Position numbers and translations under genes: made by a program. Shown here in pieces: positions 1-5,439 of a stretch of 7,677 nt of DNA. Source of the DNA: Chlamydiota bacterium (GTDB lineage Bacteria > Chlamydiota > Chlamydiia > Chlamydiales > JAJFMI01); contig JAJFMI010000065.1 of assembly GCA_021772235.1 (NCBI GenBank), positions 1 to 7,677 of the forward strand. The letters are read 5' to 3'. The notes beneath the pieces are model-generated. The model had not been told where the DNA came from. It saw only the letters and a program-made list of their open reading frames with translations, and searched no databases. Within the stretch, counting starts at the first letter, position 1; each line of letters opens with the position of its first letter.

Positions 1-991
1 GTTTTTTGCAGGTGGGGCAGGTGCAATCTTTTTCGATGGGCTCAAAAATATTTTTATGTTTGCCGCTAGAAATTTTGAGGTTACCTTGCTTTGTTAAGAG
101 CGTTCCGTGGCGCGCTGCTTTTGTTGGATAAGAGCTATCAAAAGTATCGATACCAAGAGGAATCGAGGCAGCGAGTGAGGGAAGATCACCAATACCAAGT
201 AGGTGATTGGGAGATTCTTTAGGAAGGCGCGGCATTGTCTGCGTGAGCATTTCGATCATCTCGTTTTTGGTTTTTCCCACGCTGCCGCCAATAGCAAAGC
301 CATCAAAAGCGAGATCGGTCAAAAAGTCGCAACTTTTCTTGCGCAACTCGGGATCGACGCCGCCATGTATTACGGCATACATCGCTTGGTTGTTGGGATT
401 TTTTTGATGTTCTAATAGTGAGCGTTTTTCCCAGCGATGCGTGCGATTTAAAGAGTTGATCAGCGCATCGCGCTTAATATGGTAGGGAGGGAGTTCATCA
501 AAGGGGATGATGATGTCAGCACCTAAGTCTTTTTGCGCGCGTACAGAAGTTTCTGGTGTTAGTAAAAGCTTTTTTCCATCGCGATAGGAGCGAAATAAAA
601 CTCCTTCTTCATTGATCTTTAAGACCGATCCGCCTGCCTTTTTTGTCCCTTGAGACTTTAATTCTGATGCGACGGAACCGTAGGCCAAACTAAAAACCTG
701 AAAGCCGCCTGAATCCGTAATAATGGGAAAATTTCTCCCCATAAATTTATGCAACCCACCCGCCTTTTTTACCACTTCTTGTCCTGGCTGCAGCATCAAA
801 TGATAGGTATTGCAAAACATCAATTGTAGCCCAATTTCATTGACCGTTGAGCTATCTAATGTTTTTAGCGTGCCATTTGTTCCAACAGCGACAAATCCAG
901 GCGTGTCGATTATTCCGTGTGGCGTATGAATGCGTCCGACGCGGGCGCGTGATTTTTTTGACTCATGCAAGATTTCGAACTTAAACGCCAT
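1..991 (-). CDS. tgt: Queuine tRNA-ribosyltransferase, C-terminus beyond window edge
   Basis: Exchanges guanine 34 in the anticodon of tRNAs for Asp, Asn, His and Tyr with a queuosine-type base, in the cytoplasm. I translated the strand by hand: 330 uninterrupted residues, open at the left edge, with about 40 residues missing compared with typical family members (about 370). Seen: GNTYHL-like CNTYHL (60-65), TDSGGFQVFS (92-101), FDE with D165, GGS loop (235-237), GIDTFDSSYPT with the expected nucleophile D285, and the zinc motif CxCxxC (C323, C325, C328). The fourth zinc ligand, a His, would lie past the edge. The start is fixed by a GAGGAG Shine-Dalgarno 5 nt upstream. The gene overlaps the transporter by 11 bp, suggesting coupled translation. 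Residues around the substrate pocket look chlamydial rather than preQ1-type (see findings). Family identity is nearly certain; queuine as substrate is inferred. Confidence 0.97.
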   Translation of the reverse strand, partial: MAFKFEILHESKKSRARVGRIHTPHGIIDTPGFVAVGTNGTLKTLDSSTVNEIGLQLMFCNTYHLMLQPGQEVVKKAGGLHKFMGRNFPIITDSGGFQVFSLAYGSVASELKSQGTKKAGGSVLKINEEGVLFRSYRDGKKLLLTPETSVRAQKDLGADIIIPFDELPPYHIKRDALINSLNRTHRWEKRSLLEHQKNPNNQAMYAVIHGGVDPELRKKSCDFLTDLAFDGFAIGGSVGKTKNEMIEMLTQTMPRLPKESPNHLLGIGDLPSLAASIPLGIDTFDSSYPTKAARHGTLLTKQGNLKISSGKHKNIFEPIEKDCTCPTCKK

Positions 992-1679
992 GAGGACTCC
1001 TCAACCGTTTTGCAATCAAAGTAAAAGGAGACATGAACATTGCAACAATCATTTTTATGAAATAGCTCACGATCATAATGGGGACAATAGAGTGAACAAT
1101 GCCTTTTAAAGCGAGAACGGAGAAAAGAATGGTATCAAGAAGTTGAGAAAGAGCGAGCGAACTTAAGTTTCGAAAAACAAGATTTTGCCTGCTCCATTTT
1201 TTTTTCAAGAAAGCGTAAAAAGCCATATCAAAGCGTTGCGTGATAAAAGTAACGCTAAGTGAAGCAAATAAAATACGAGGGGAGTGCTGCAAAATTTGCG
1301 CATAAGCGTCGTGATGCAAATCGTGGCTGCTTGGAGCGTATAAAAGGTGAAACTGACCGAGAACGGCAAAAAAACTGAGGAGAAATAGGCTGCAATAGAT
1401 CGCTCTTTTAGCCTGCAGCTTTCCCCAATACTCCTGAATCAAGTTCAGAGACAAAATACAACCAATTGTCATCGCCTCAGTACAAGTAATTGTGAACCCT
1501 AAAAACTCAATCTGCTTAATGACAAAAAGATTTGCGCTAATAATTAGCAGGCAAAAAACAGCTGTGAGCGCTTCTTTTCCTAAGCGCAAAGCAATGAGTA
1601 TTGCCGCGATGACCACAAAAATGTGGCCAACAAAAAGGAGCTCATTGGGAAAGAAGATCTTGCAACTCTCCCGTTTCAT
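981..1679 (-). CDS. yhhQ: VUT-family (YhhQ-like) queuosine precursor transporter
   Basis: Predicted inner-membrane protein of 232 residues for uptake of a queuosine precursor. Hydrophobic segments lie at roughly 13-32, 38-55, 65-82, 92-112, 126-144, 165-183 and 187-212, giving about six or seven membrane spans, the usual VUT/DUF165 layout. The segment with the polar TCTEAM (65-70) and the C-terminal LLDTILFSVLAL (180-191) correspond to conserved family regions. The frame stays open upstream to 1820, but those 47 extra residues lie within the glutaredoxin gene and look like shadow sequence. The Met at 1679 (MKRESCK) is the first sensible start and gives a normal family length; no clear Shine-Dalgarno precedes it. 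It overlaps grxD by 38 bp and tgt by 11 bp. Adjacency to tgt is strong contextual support. Whether it carries queuine, preQ1 or both cannot be read from the sequence. Confidence 0.88.
   Translation of the reverse strand: MKRESCKIFFPNELLFVGHIFVVIAAILIALRLGKEALTAVFCLLIISANLFVIKQIEFLGFTITCTEAMTIGCILSLNLIQEYWGKLQAKRAIYCSLFLLSFFAVLGQFHLLYAPSSHDLHHDAYAQILQHSPRILFASLSVTFITQRFDMAFYAFLKKKWSRQNLVFRNLSSLALSQLLDTILFSVLALKGIVHSIVPIMIVSYFIKMIVAMFMSPFTLIAKRLRSPHGV
997..1002 (-). promoter_or_regulatory. Ribosome binding site of tgt
   Basis: GAGGAG on the minus strand, 5 nt before the tgt ATG and inside the last codons of the upstream transporter gene. It is the clearest Shine-Dalgarno of the minus-strand operon, and it supports the chosen tgt start and independent or coupled initiation within the overlap. 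Confidence 0.75.
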
Positions 1680-1953
1680 GTAGCTGTTCGACAATGTCAC
1701 AGCCGCCAACAAATTTTCCGCGAATATACAACTGCGGAAGCGTTGGCCAGTTAGAAAATTCTTTAATAGCCGCGCGCAAATTCTCATCTTGCAACACATC
1801 ACGTGTTTCAAATTCGACACCCGAGCGTTTTAAAATATCTACAACGCGCGCAGAAAAACCACACATTGGCAGATTTTTATTGCCCTTCATAAAGAGGACA
1901 ACGGGGTAATCTTTTACATCAATTTCAATTTTTTTTAGTTTTTCCTGGAGCAT
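1642..1953 (-). CDS. grxD: Monothiol (CGFS) glutaredoxin, Grx4 type
   Basis: A 103-residue single-domain glutaredoxin of the class that binds and transfers [2Fe-2S] clusters rather than acting mainly as a disulfide reductase. Seen: MKGNKNLPMCGFSARVV (22-38) with the CGFS active site (C31), NWPTLPQLYI (68-77) with the TxPQ cis-proline region, and GGCDIV (83-88) for glutathione binding. Length is normal for bacterial Grx4. The ATG at 1953 lies 29 bp inside the end of the bolA-like gene and the stop lies 38 bp inside the transporter gene. No clear Shine-Dalgarno is visible, so translation is probably coupled to bolA. Known for the family: CGFS glutaredoxins bind BolA proteins in cluster-bridged heterodimers, which fits the gene pairing here. 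Confidence 0.95.
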   Translation of the reverse strand: MLQEKLKKIEIDVKDYPVVLFMKGNKNLPMCGFSARVVDILKRSGVEFETRDVLQDENLRAAIKEFSNWPTLPQLYIRGKFVGGCDIVEQLHETGELQDLLSQ

Positions 1954-2170
1954 ATGTTTTTAATCCTAGTGCATGGAGGTTAGTGGAAAAATTTTCTTTA
2001 AGAGCATTCATCACCAACTGGTGCTGCTCAATTAAACTTTTTCCTTCAAATTCTTTTGCAATGACAACCGCCTCAAAATGCGCATTGTCACACATGGGAT
2101 CGGAGACCGTGACAGTTGCCTCGGGCAGAGCCTCTAAAATCTTTTTCTGAATTTCATCTTGTAGTGCCAT
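1925..2170 (-). CDS. BolA-family protein (IbaG/BolA2-like)
   Basis: A small cytoplasmic protein of 81 residues, expected to form a [2Fe-2S]-binding heterodimer with the adjacent CGFS glutaredoxin. Seen from the Met at 2170: an N-terminal helix (MALQDEIQKKILEALPE), an acidic/His strand region CDNAHFEAVVIAKEFEGKS (27-45) with the HFE signature of the fold, then a helix EQHQLVMNAL (48-57), and the C-terminal HALGLKTYAP (66-75) with the conserved His and L-T-P pattern. An upstream in-frame ATG at 2188 would add MLSSLS. I prefer 2170 because 2188 would lie between the -35 and -10 boxes of the best promoter candidate and the added residues are not family-like. First gene of a four-gene overlapping operon. 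The exact subfamily is uncertain. Confidence 0.9.
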   Translation of the reverse strand: MALQDEIQKKILEALPEATVTVSDPMCDNAHFEAVVIAKEFEGKSLIEQHQLVMNALKENFSTNLHALGLKTYAPGKTKKN

Positions 2171-2178
2171 AGATAAAG

Positions 2179-2207
2179 ATGATAACATTTGCGTGATATG
2201 CCTTCAA
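2179..2207 (-). promoter_or_regulatory. Candidate promoter of the bolA-grxD-yhhQ-tgt operon
   Basis: On the minus strand, TTGAAG (2202-2207) is separated by exactly 17 bp from TATCAT (2179-2184), 4/6 and 5/6 matches to the sigma-70 consensus. It lies within the 27-bp divergent gap and the first codons of the monooxygenase gene. Transcription would start at about the 2170 ATG, so the mRNA would have almost no leader. Only the sequence match supports it. Confidence 0.4.
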
Positions 2208-3811
2208 ACATTCAATCTAAAATTTTGATTGTAGGAGCTGGACCTACAGGCCTCATGATGGGAATTCTTCTCGCACGAGAGGGAATCCCTTTTCGCATTA
2301 TCGAGCGAAAAACCGAACGCGCCCCCCATTCGCGCGCCTTAGCGGTTCAAACGCGAACACTTGAGCTTCTTCAAGACTTAAGACTTCTGGATCAATTTAT
2401 TGCTGCTGGTCAAGAGATGAAAGAAGTCATTTTCCACACGCAAAAAAAACAGTTGGGGCACTTCACATTGGAAGGAGTGAATTCGCCTTTTTCCTTTGCT
2501 CTGATCCATTCCCAGGAGCGCACCGAAAAAATTCTAGAAGAGCATCTTATCAGTCGGGGCGTAAAAGTGGAACGAGGTGTTGCGCTAACAGAAATTTTTG
2601 CAGAGGGCCACGTGATTATCGGAGAGGAGAAACTCCATTACGAATACATACTCGGCTGTGATGGCGGCCATTCTATTGTGCGCGAAAAAATCCAAATACC
2701 CTTTGTGGGAAGCGATCGCCCTGAACTTTTTGCTTTAGCCGATCTCAAAGTGCAAGGTCCCATCGATCTAGGTTCCATGAACGGCTTTTTTAGTTCCGAG
2801 GGGATTATTGGATTTATTCCCATGCATGAGGGCTACATGCGCCTTGTGGCATCGAATATGAAAGAGCGAAAAGAGCTAAATTTATCTACACTTGCAAAGC
2901 TTGTTCAGCGCCGCACAAAACGCAATTTCATCCTTTCAGATGTTAAATGGACCTCCTATTTTACCACCCATTTTCGTCACGCGGCTACCATGCGCAAAAA
3001 CAACATCTTTCTTTTTGGGGATGCCGCACACATTCATTCGCCCGTTGGAGGCCAAGGAATGAATACAGGATTGCAAGATAGCTATAATTTTGCCTGGAAA
3101 CTTGCGCGTGTCATTCGTGGAGAGGCAAAGCCGCAACTTTTAGAAACCTATGAAGAAGAGCGCATGCAAGTGGCAGAAACCCTTCTTCGCTGGACAAGCC
3201 AGATGACAAAGCTTGTCACCTTGCAGAAAAACATTTTTCTCCTAATGCGAAACAGCATTTTGAGCTACCTCTTTAAGCGTAAATTTTTTCAAAAAAAATT
3301 GCGCGCATGGATGACCCAAACGCGCATCAATTACCGTGAAAGCTCGCTGTCGCGGGAAAACAAACCGACCTTTTTCTCAGCACTTTTCAACCGCAAACGC
3401 CGTGAATTTCGTCTCGGGCCACGCGCTGGTGATCGCGCTCTTGATGCAGAAATTACCCTACTTAACGAGCCCGCTGTTTCCACTCTCTATGAAACCCTAT
3501 CCGGAACAAAATTTGTCCTTCTTGTTTTTGCAAGTAAACGACTGCGACCAAAATTACTCGCTGAATTAAAAGAAGTTATTCCGCAAGATTTTGCTACCTA
3601 TCTCATTGCCTCTGACGAGCAACATCCATTAATTGAACCGTGGAATGGAAAAGTACTTTTGGATCGCACAGGGCTACTTCGCAAAAACTATGGCGTAAGC
3701 CACTCAAGCCTCTATTTTATTCGGCCCGACAATTACATCGCTTACCGCAGCTATGGCTTTGATATCCCAGCGCTTAAGAAATTTCTCCGCGTCTCCGCCT
3801 TTCAAAAGTAA
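2198..3811 (+). CDS. Class A FAD-dependent aromatic monooxygenase (MhpA/PheA-like)
   Basis: A 537-residue flavoprotein of the p-hydroxybenzoate hydroxylase fold, expected to use NAD(P)H and O2 to hydroxylate an aromatic or polyketide-like substrate. Seen: dinucleotide motif GAGPTG (13-18) with E36 ending the second strand, SRALAVQTRTLELL (45-58) with the Arg common in this family, the DG motif LGCDGGHSIVRE (142-153, D145), and the FAD-ribityl GD motif FGDAAHIHSPVGGQGMNTG (273-291). The C-terminal 140 residues, beginning RLGPRAGDRALD, match the thioredoxin-like domain of PheA/MhpA-type hydroxylases; no CxxC is present. Length is typical. I start at the ATG at 2198 rather than the TTG at 2189, as the FAD motif follows at the usual distance. 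Neither has a good Shine-Dalgarno. Chlamydia species carry a gene annotated mhpA of this type, from memory; the substrate is unknown and catabolism of phenylpropionate should not be assumed. Confidence 0.93.
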   Translation: MPSNIQSKILIVGAGPTGLMMGILLAREGIPFRIIERKTERAPHSRALAVQTRTLELLQDLRLLDQFIAAGQEMKEVIFHTQKKQLGHFTLEGVNSPFSFALIHSQERTEKILEEHLISRGVKVERGVALTEIFAEGHVIIGEEKLHYEYILGCDGGHSIVREKIQIPFVGSDRPELFALADLKVQGPIDLGSMNGFFSSEGIIGFIPMHEGYMRLVASNMKERKELNLSTLAKLVQRRTKRNFILSDVKWTSYFTTHFRHAATMRKNNIFLFGDAAHIHSPVGGQGMNTGLQDSYNFAWKLARVIRGEAKPQLLETYEEERMQVAETLLRWTSQMTKLVTLQKNIFLLMRNSILSYLFKRKFFQKKLRAWMTQTRINYRESSLSRENKPTFFSALFNRKRREFRLGPRAGDRALDAEITLLNEPAVSTLYETLSGTKFVLLVFASKRLRPKLLAELKEVIPQDFATYLIASDEQHPLIEPWNGKVLLDRTGLLRKNYGVSHSSLYFIRPDNYIAYRSYGFDIPALKKFLRVSAFQK

Positions 3812-3824
3812 ATAAAAATTTACT
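3807..3824 (+). terminator. Weak stem-loop at the end of the monooxygenase gene
   Basis: AGTAAAT, four A residues, then ATTTACT form a perfect 7-bp stem with a 4-nt loop that includes the stop codon at 3809-3811. It is AT-rich and has no following T-run, so it is a poor intrinsic terminator at best. It could instead serve as a 3' processing or stability element. It sits just before the -35 box of the next gene. Confidence 0.25.
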
Positions 3825-3828
3825 CCAA

Positions 3829-3857
3829 TTGACTTGTAACAGTGAATTATTTATAAT
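3829..3857 (+). promoter_or_regulatory. Near-consensus sigma-70-type promoter
   Basis: TTGACT (3829-3834), a 17-bp spacer, then TATAAT (3852-3857): 5/6 and 6/6 matches at optimal spacing. The predicted start is near 3864, giving a leader of about 25 nt that contains the GAGGA ribosome binding site of the 87-codon gene at 3890. Chlamydial sigma-66 recognises the same consensus. It is the best promoter in the window and is oriented to drive only this small gene. Confidence 0.8.
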
Positions 3858-3877
3858 ATTGCTCAAATTATTGTACT

Positions 3878-3882
3878 GAGGA
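3878..3882 (+). promoter_or_regulatory. Ribosome binding site of the 87-codon orphan gene
   Basis: GAGGA followed by 7 nt and ATG at 3890. Together with the promoter just upstream, it argues that this short reading frame is a real gene and fixes its start. Confidence 0.7.
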
Positions 3883-3889
3883 TGTTCAA

Positions 3890-4153
3890 ATGAATAGTGT
3901 AAAGTATTTTATCCAGAGACTTGTAGGTAATCCGATATCACAGCCCTTATCATTTTTCCCTAAAAGAATAGATTTTTTTGGAATATTTAGAATTTCTCAT
4001 AACCCATTTAGTGAGAAATGTAAACAAAGAAGAATAGTTTGGCTTTCTAGAGAGAAATGTGATGAATTTTATGAGAAAAAATTTATTAGTTCAGTTAAAA
4101 AAGTTAGTCAAACAAACCACAAAAATCCCGAGCAAAATAGCACCTCAAGCTAA
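3890..4153 (+). CDS. Small basic orphan protein, function unknown
   Basis: I do not recognise this 87-residue protein. It has 16 Lys/Arg against 7 Asp/Glu, so it is strongly basic. It has an aromatic-rich first half (YF at 6-7, FF at 22-23 and 29-30, IF at 32-33), Cys at 44 and 57, a mixed-charge middle (43-71), and a polar tail rich in Asn, Ser, Thr and Gln (73-87). There is no signal peptide, no membrane span of convincing length and no known motif. Evidence that it is real: a near-consensus promoter, a GAGGA site at good spacing and an ATG start. It is AT-richer than the flanking housekeeping genes. Its stop overlaps the stop of the converging SDR-like gene by 4 bp. It may be an intact lineage-specific protein, a secreted effector or nucleic-acid binder, or the surviving start of a decayed longer gene; the sequence does not decide. 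Confidence 0.68.
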   Translation: MNSVKYFIQRLVGNPISQPLSFFPKRIDFFGIFRISHNPFSEKCKQRRIVWLSREKCDEFYEKKFISSVKKVSQTNHKNPEQNSTSS

Positions 4154-5346
4154 ATAACGTGTTTTTTTATTTTTTCAAATAAATTAATTGAATATTGAGT
4201 TAAGTGTGCTAGGTATGGAGGTGGAGAAACTACAAGATCAACTTGTGGTTTATAAAACTCTTCAAATGAAATGGGTTTTTTACTTGTTAGTAGTTCACTA
4301 AAATCTTTATTGCATATGGGAACATTCTTTTCAGGGTTCATATCTTGTTCCTTAAGCATCTGAATAGCATAGCTTTGAAAACGTCCTCTTGGAGCAATAT
4401 CTACCGCGTGTTCTGCCAAAAAGTAGGGAACTCCTGCTTGTATCACTGTTTTACGCCTTGAAAAACGCATGAATAGATCCCTCATGGTTAATGCTTTATC
4501 GCTTACTGCATTAACAACGCGTTGCCCGGGAATATCTAAGCCATTCAAAAGAGCGTCAAATAGACAATCTACCGTTACAGGCTGTTGGAGTTGATTTCCA
4601 CTACCTACTAGCATATGGATAAATTTGTTAGAAAATTGTTCCGGTGAGTAATCATGACCTGGGCTAAGTCTTTCTTCAGAGGAGAAATTTTCTAAAATAA
4701 TCCCCGGTCTTAAAATAGTTGTGCTTGCGCCAAATTCTTCACCTAATTCACAAAACGCTTCATCTGCAGCTCTTTTTACACTTGCATATTTGCAGTCACT
4801 GCTTGATATTGTTGCAGCAATAGATGAAACACCACCCATTGCGAAGGAAGAATTCATATTTTCTGCAAGCATATGAATACCACGAAAAAATCTAGAAGGA
4901 AGATCTTTATTGAGTATTTCAAGAGATGAGTCTTTTGGAGCTAGGGCTCCTCCAATTAAATTCAAAGCGCTTATTTTCTCATAATGAATTTCACCTTGTT
5001 CAGTTATTCGGGCCTGGATTTTTTTAGCAATTAAGGTTGGATTTTTTAAATCTTCAGAACTTAATTGGACAAATTTTAGACCTGGCACTTCAGATTTTTT
5101 CAAATCTTTAGAAGATAATCCAATTACATCTCCTATTTTAAGAGCCTTAAGAATAAGAGACCTTGCCGTTGTTGCTCCAGAACCAGAGATGACAAAAAGC
5201 TTCCTTCCTGAGGTTAAGGAGGGAGAGGTGGAATAAAAATTTTGAAGTCTTTGAAAAAAGGTGTTTTTTCTATCTAAAGAGTGTTGACTTGAAGCTCTTT
5301 GAAAATAGCGAATTGGATGTCTAGCTGTGTGGGTTATATTATTCAT
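4150..5346 (-). CDS. Atypical short-chain dehydrogenase/epimerase-like protein with N-terminal extension
   Basis: A 398-residue protein with a Rossmann-like NAD(P)-binding core after an unusual 48-residue N-terminal extension. Seen: RKLFVISGSGATTARSLI (48-65), a degraded version of the TGxxGxxG motif; ALNLIGGAL (127-135), matching the strand-4 region; SS at 174-175; YASVK (187-191), a YxxxK motif; and TTILRPGIILEN (209-220), typical of extended or NDUFA9-like SDRs. The extension has six Arg, several Ser/Thr and one acidic residue (D25), and ends near FYST (37-40). This resembles a mitochondrial presequence or a disordered type III secretion signal. The C-terminal 110 residues are unassigned, with no clear membrane span. 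The ATG at 5346 is the only Met before the Rossmann strand. No Shine-Dalgarno is seen. It is AT-richer than its neighbours. Cofactor use and substrate are unknown. Confidence 0.82.
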   Translation of the reverse strand: MNNITHTARHPIRYFQRASSQHSLDRKNTFFQRLQNFYSTSPSLTSGRKLFVISGSGATTARSLILKALKIGDVIGLSSKDLKKSEVPGLKFVQLSSEDLKNPTLIAKKIQARITEQGEIHYEKISALNLIGGALAPKDSSLEILNKDLPSRFFRGIHMLAENMNSSFAMGGVSSIAATISSSDCKYASVKRAADEAFCELGEEFGASTTILRPGIILENFSSEERLSPGHDYSPEQFSNKFIHMLVGSGNQLQQPVTVDCLFDALLNGLDIPGQRVVNAVSDKALTMRDLFMRFSRRKTVIQAGVPYFLAEHAVDIAPRGRFQSYAIQMLKEQDMNPEKNVPICNKDFSELLTSKKPISFEEFYKPQVDLVVSPPPYLAHLTQYSINLFEKIKKHVI

Positions 5347-5349
5347 AAT

Positions 5350-5386
5350 AAAAATTAAGTTATATCTTAATAATAACTTAAATTTT
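5350..5386. repeat. AT-rich inverted repeat over the SDR-like gene promoter
   Basis: Arms at 5350-5363 and 5373-5386 pair over 9 bp next to the loop, then one mismatch, then 4 more bp, around a 9-nt centre. The core arm is AATTAAGTTAT with its complement. It covers the predicted -10 box and transcription start of the SDR-like gene, so it could be an operator, or simply a product of very high A+T. Confidence 0.5.
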
Positions 5387-5398
5387 ATTAATTAACAA
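5370..5398 (-). promoter_or_regulatory. Candidate promoter of the SDR-like gene
   Basis: On the minus strand, TTGTTA (5393-5398), a 17-bp spacer, then TATTAT (5370-5375), 4/6 and 5/6 consensus matches. The predicted leader is about 17 nt. The region is so AT-rich that other box pairs are possible, for example TTGCGT with TAAAAT further upstream. Confidence 0.4.
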
Positions 5399-5439
5399 TT
5401 AATTACGCAAGCTACTTAAGGCTAACAACTTAAATTTTA
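5375..5439. repeat. 13-bp direct repeat pair in the AT-rich gap
   Basis: The sequence aacttaaatttta occurs at 5375-5387 and again at 5427-5439, 52 bp apart. The second copy reaches into the thioesterase stop codon. The copies bracket most of the 90-bp gap between the SDR-like gene and the thioesterase gene; the right arm of the inverted repeat overlaps the first copy. They could be a footprint of an insertion or duplication, or chance in low-complexity DNA. Confidence 0.45.

Noticed and set aside
203..415. Two overlapping plus-strand reading frames (70 and 66 codons)
   Set aside because: They lie wholly inside tgt on the opposite strand, which translates without interruption and is conserved; no promoter or ribosome site supports them.
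1642..1645. ATGA stop-start junction as the transporter start
   Set aside because: The ATG at 1645 is in a different frame from the transporter, so the overlap must be the longer 38-bp one.
1680..1820. Upstream extension of the transporter reading frame by 47 residues
   Set aside because: It falls inside the conserved glutaredoxin coding sequence, adds a Cys/Arg-rich segment unlike the family, and makes the protein longer than normal VUT members.
2189..2197. TTG start for the monooxygenase
   Set aside because: It adds only three residues, has no better ribosome site, and the ATG at 2198 already places the FAD motif at the normal distance.
3890..5346. Possible shared N-terminal motif between the orphan (YFIQR) and the SDR-like protein (YFQR)
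   Set aside because: Only four residues match with a gap, in sequences of similar composition; too short to claim a common targeting signal.
3890..5346. Toxin-antitoxin pair from the small basic protein and its neighbour
   Set aside because: The genes converge rather than forming an operon, and the partner is a 398-residue SDR-like protein, which does not fit any toxin-antitoxin arrangement I know.
5347..5436. Intrinsic terminator or small RNA in the AT-rich gap
   Set aside because: I found no GC-containing stem followed by a T-run on either strand; the only symmetry is the AT-rich inverted repeat, better placed as a promoter element.
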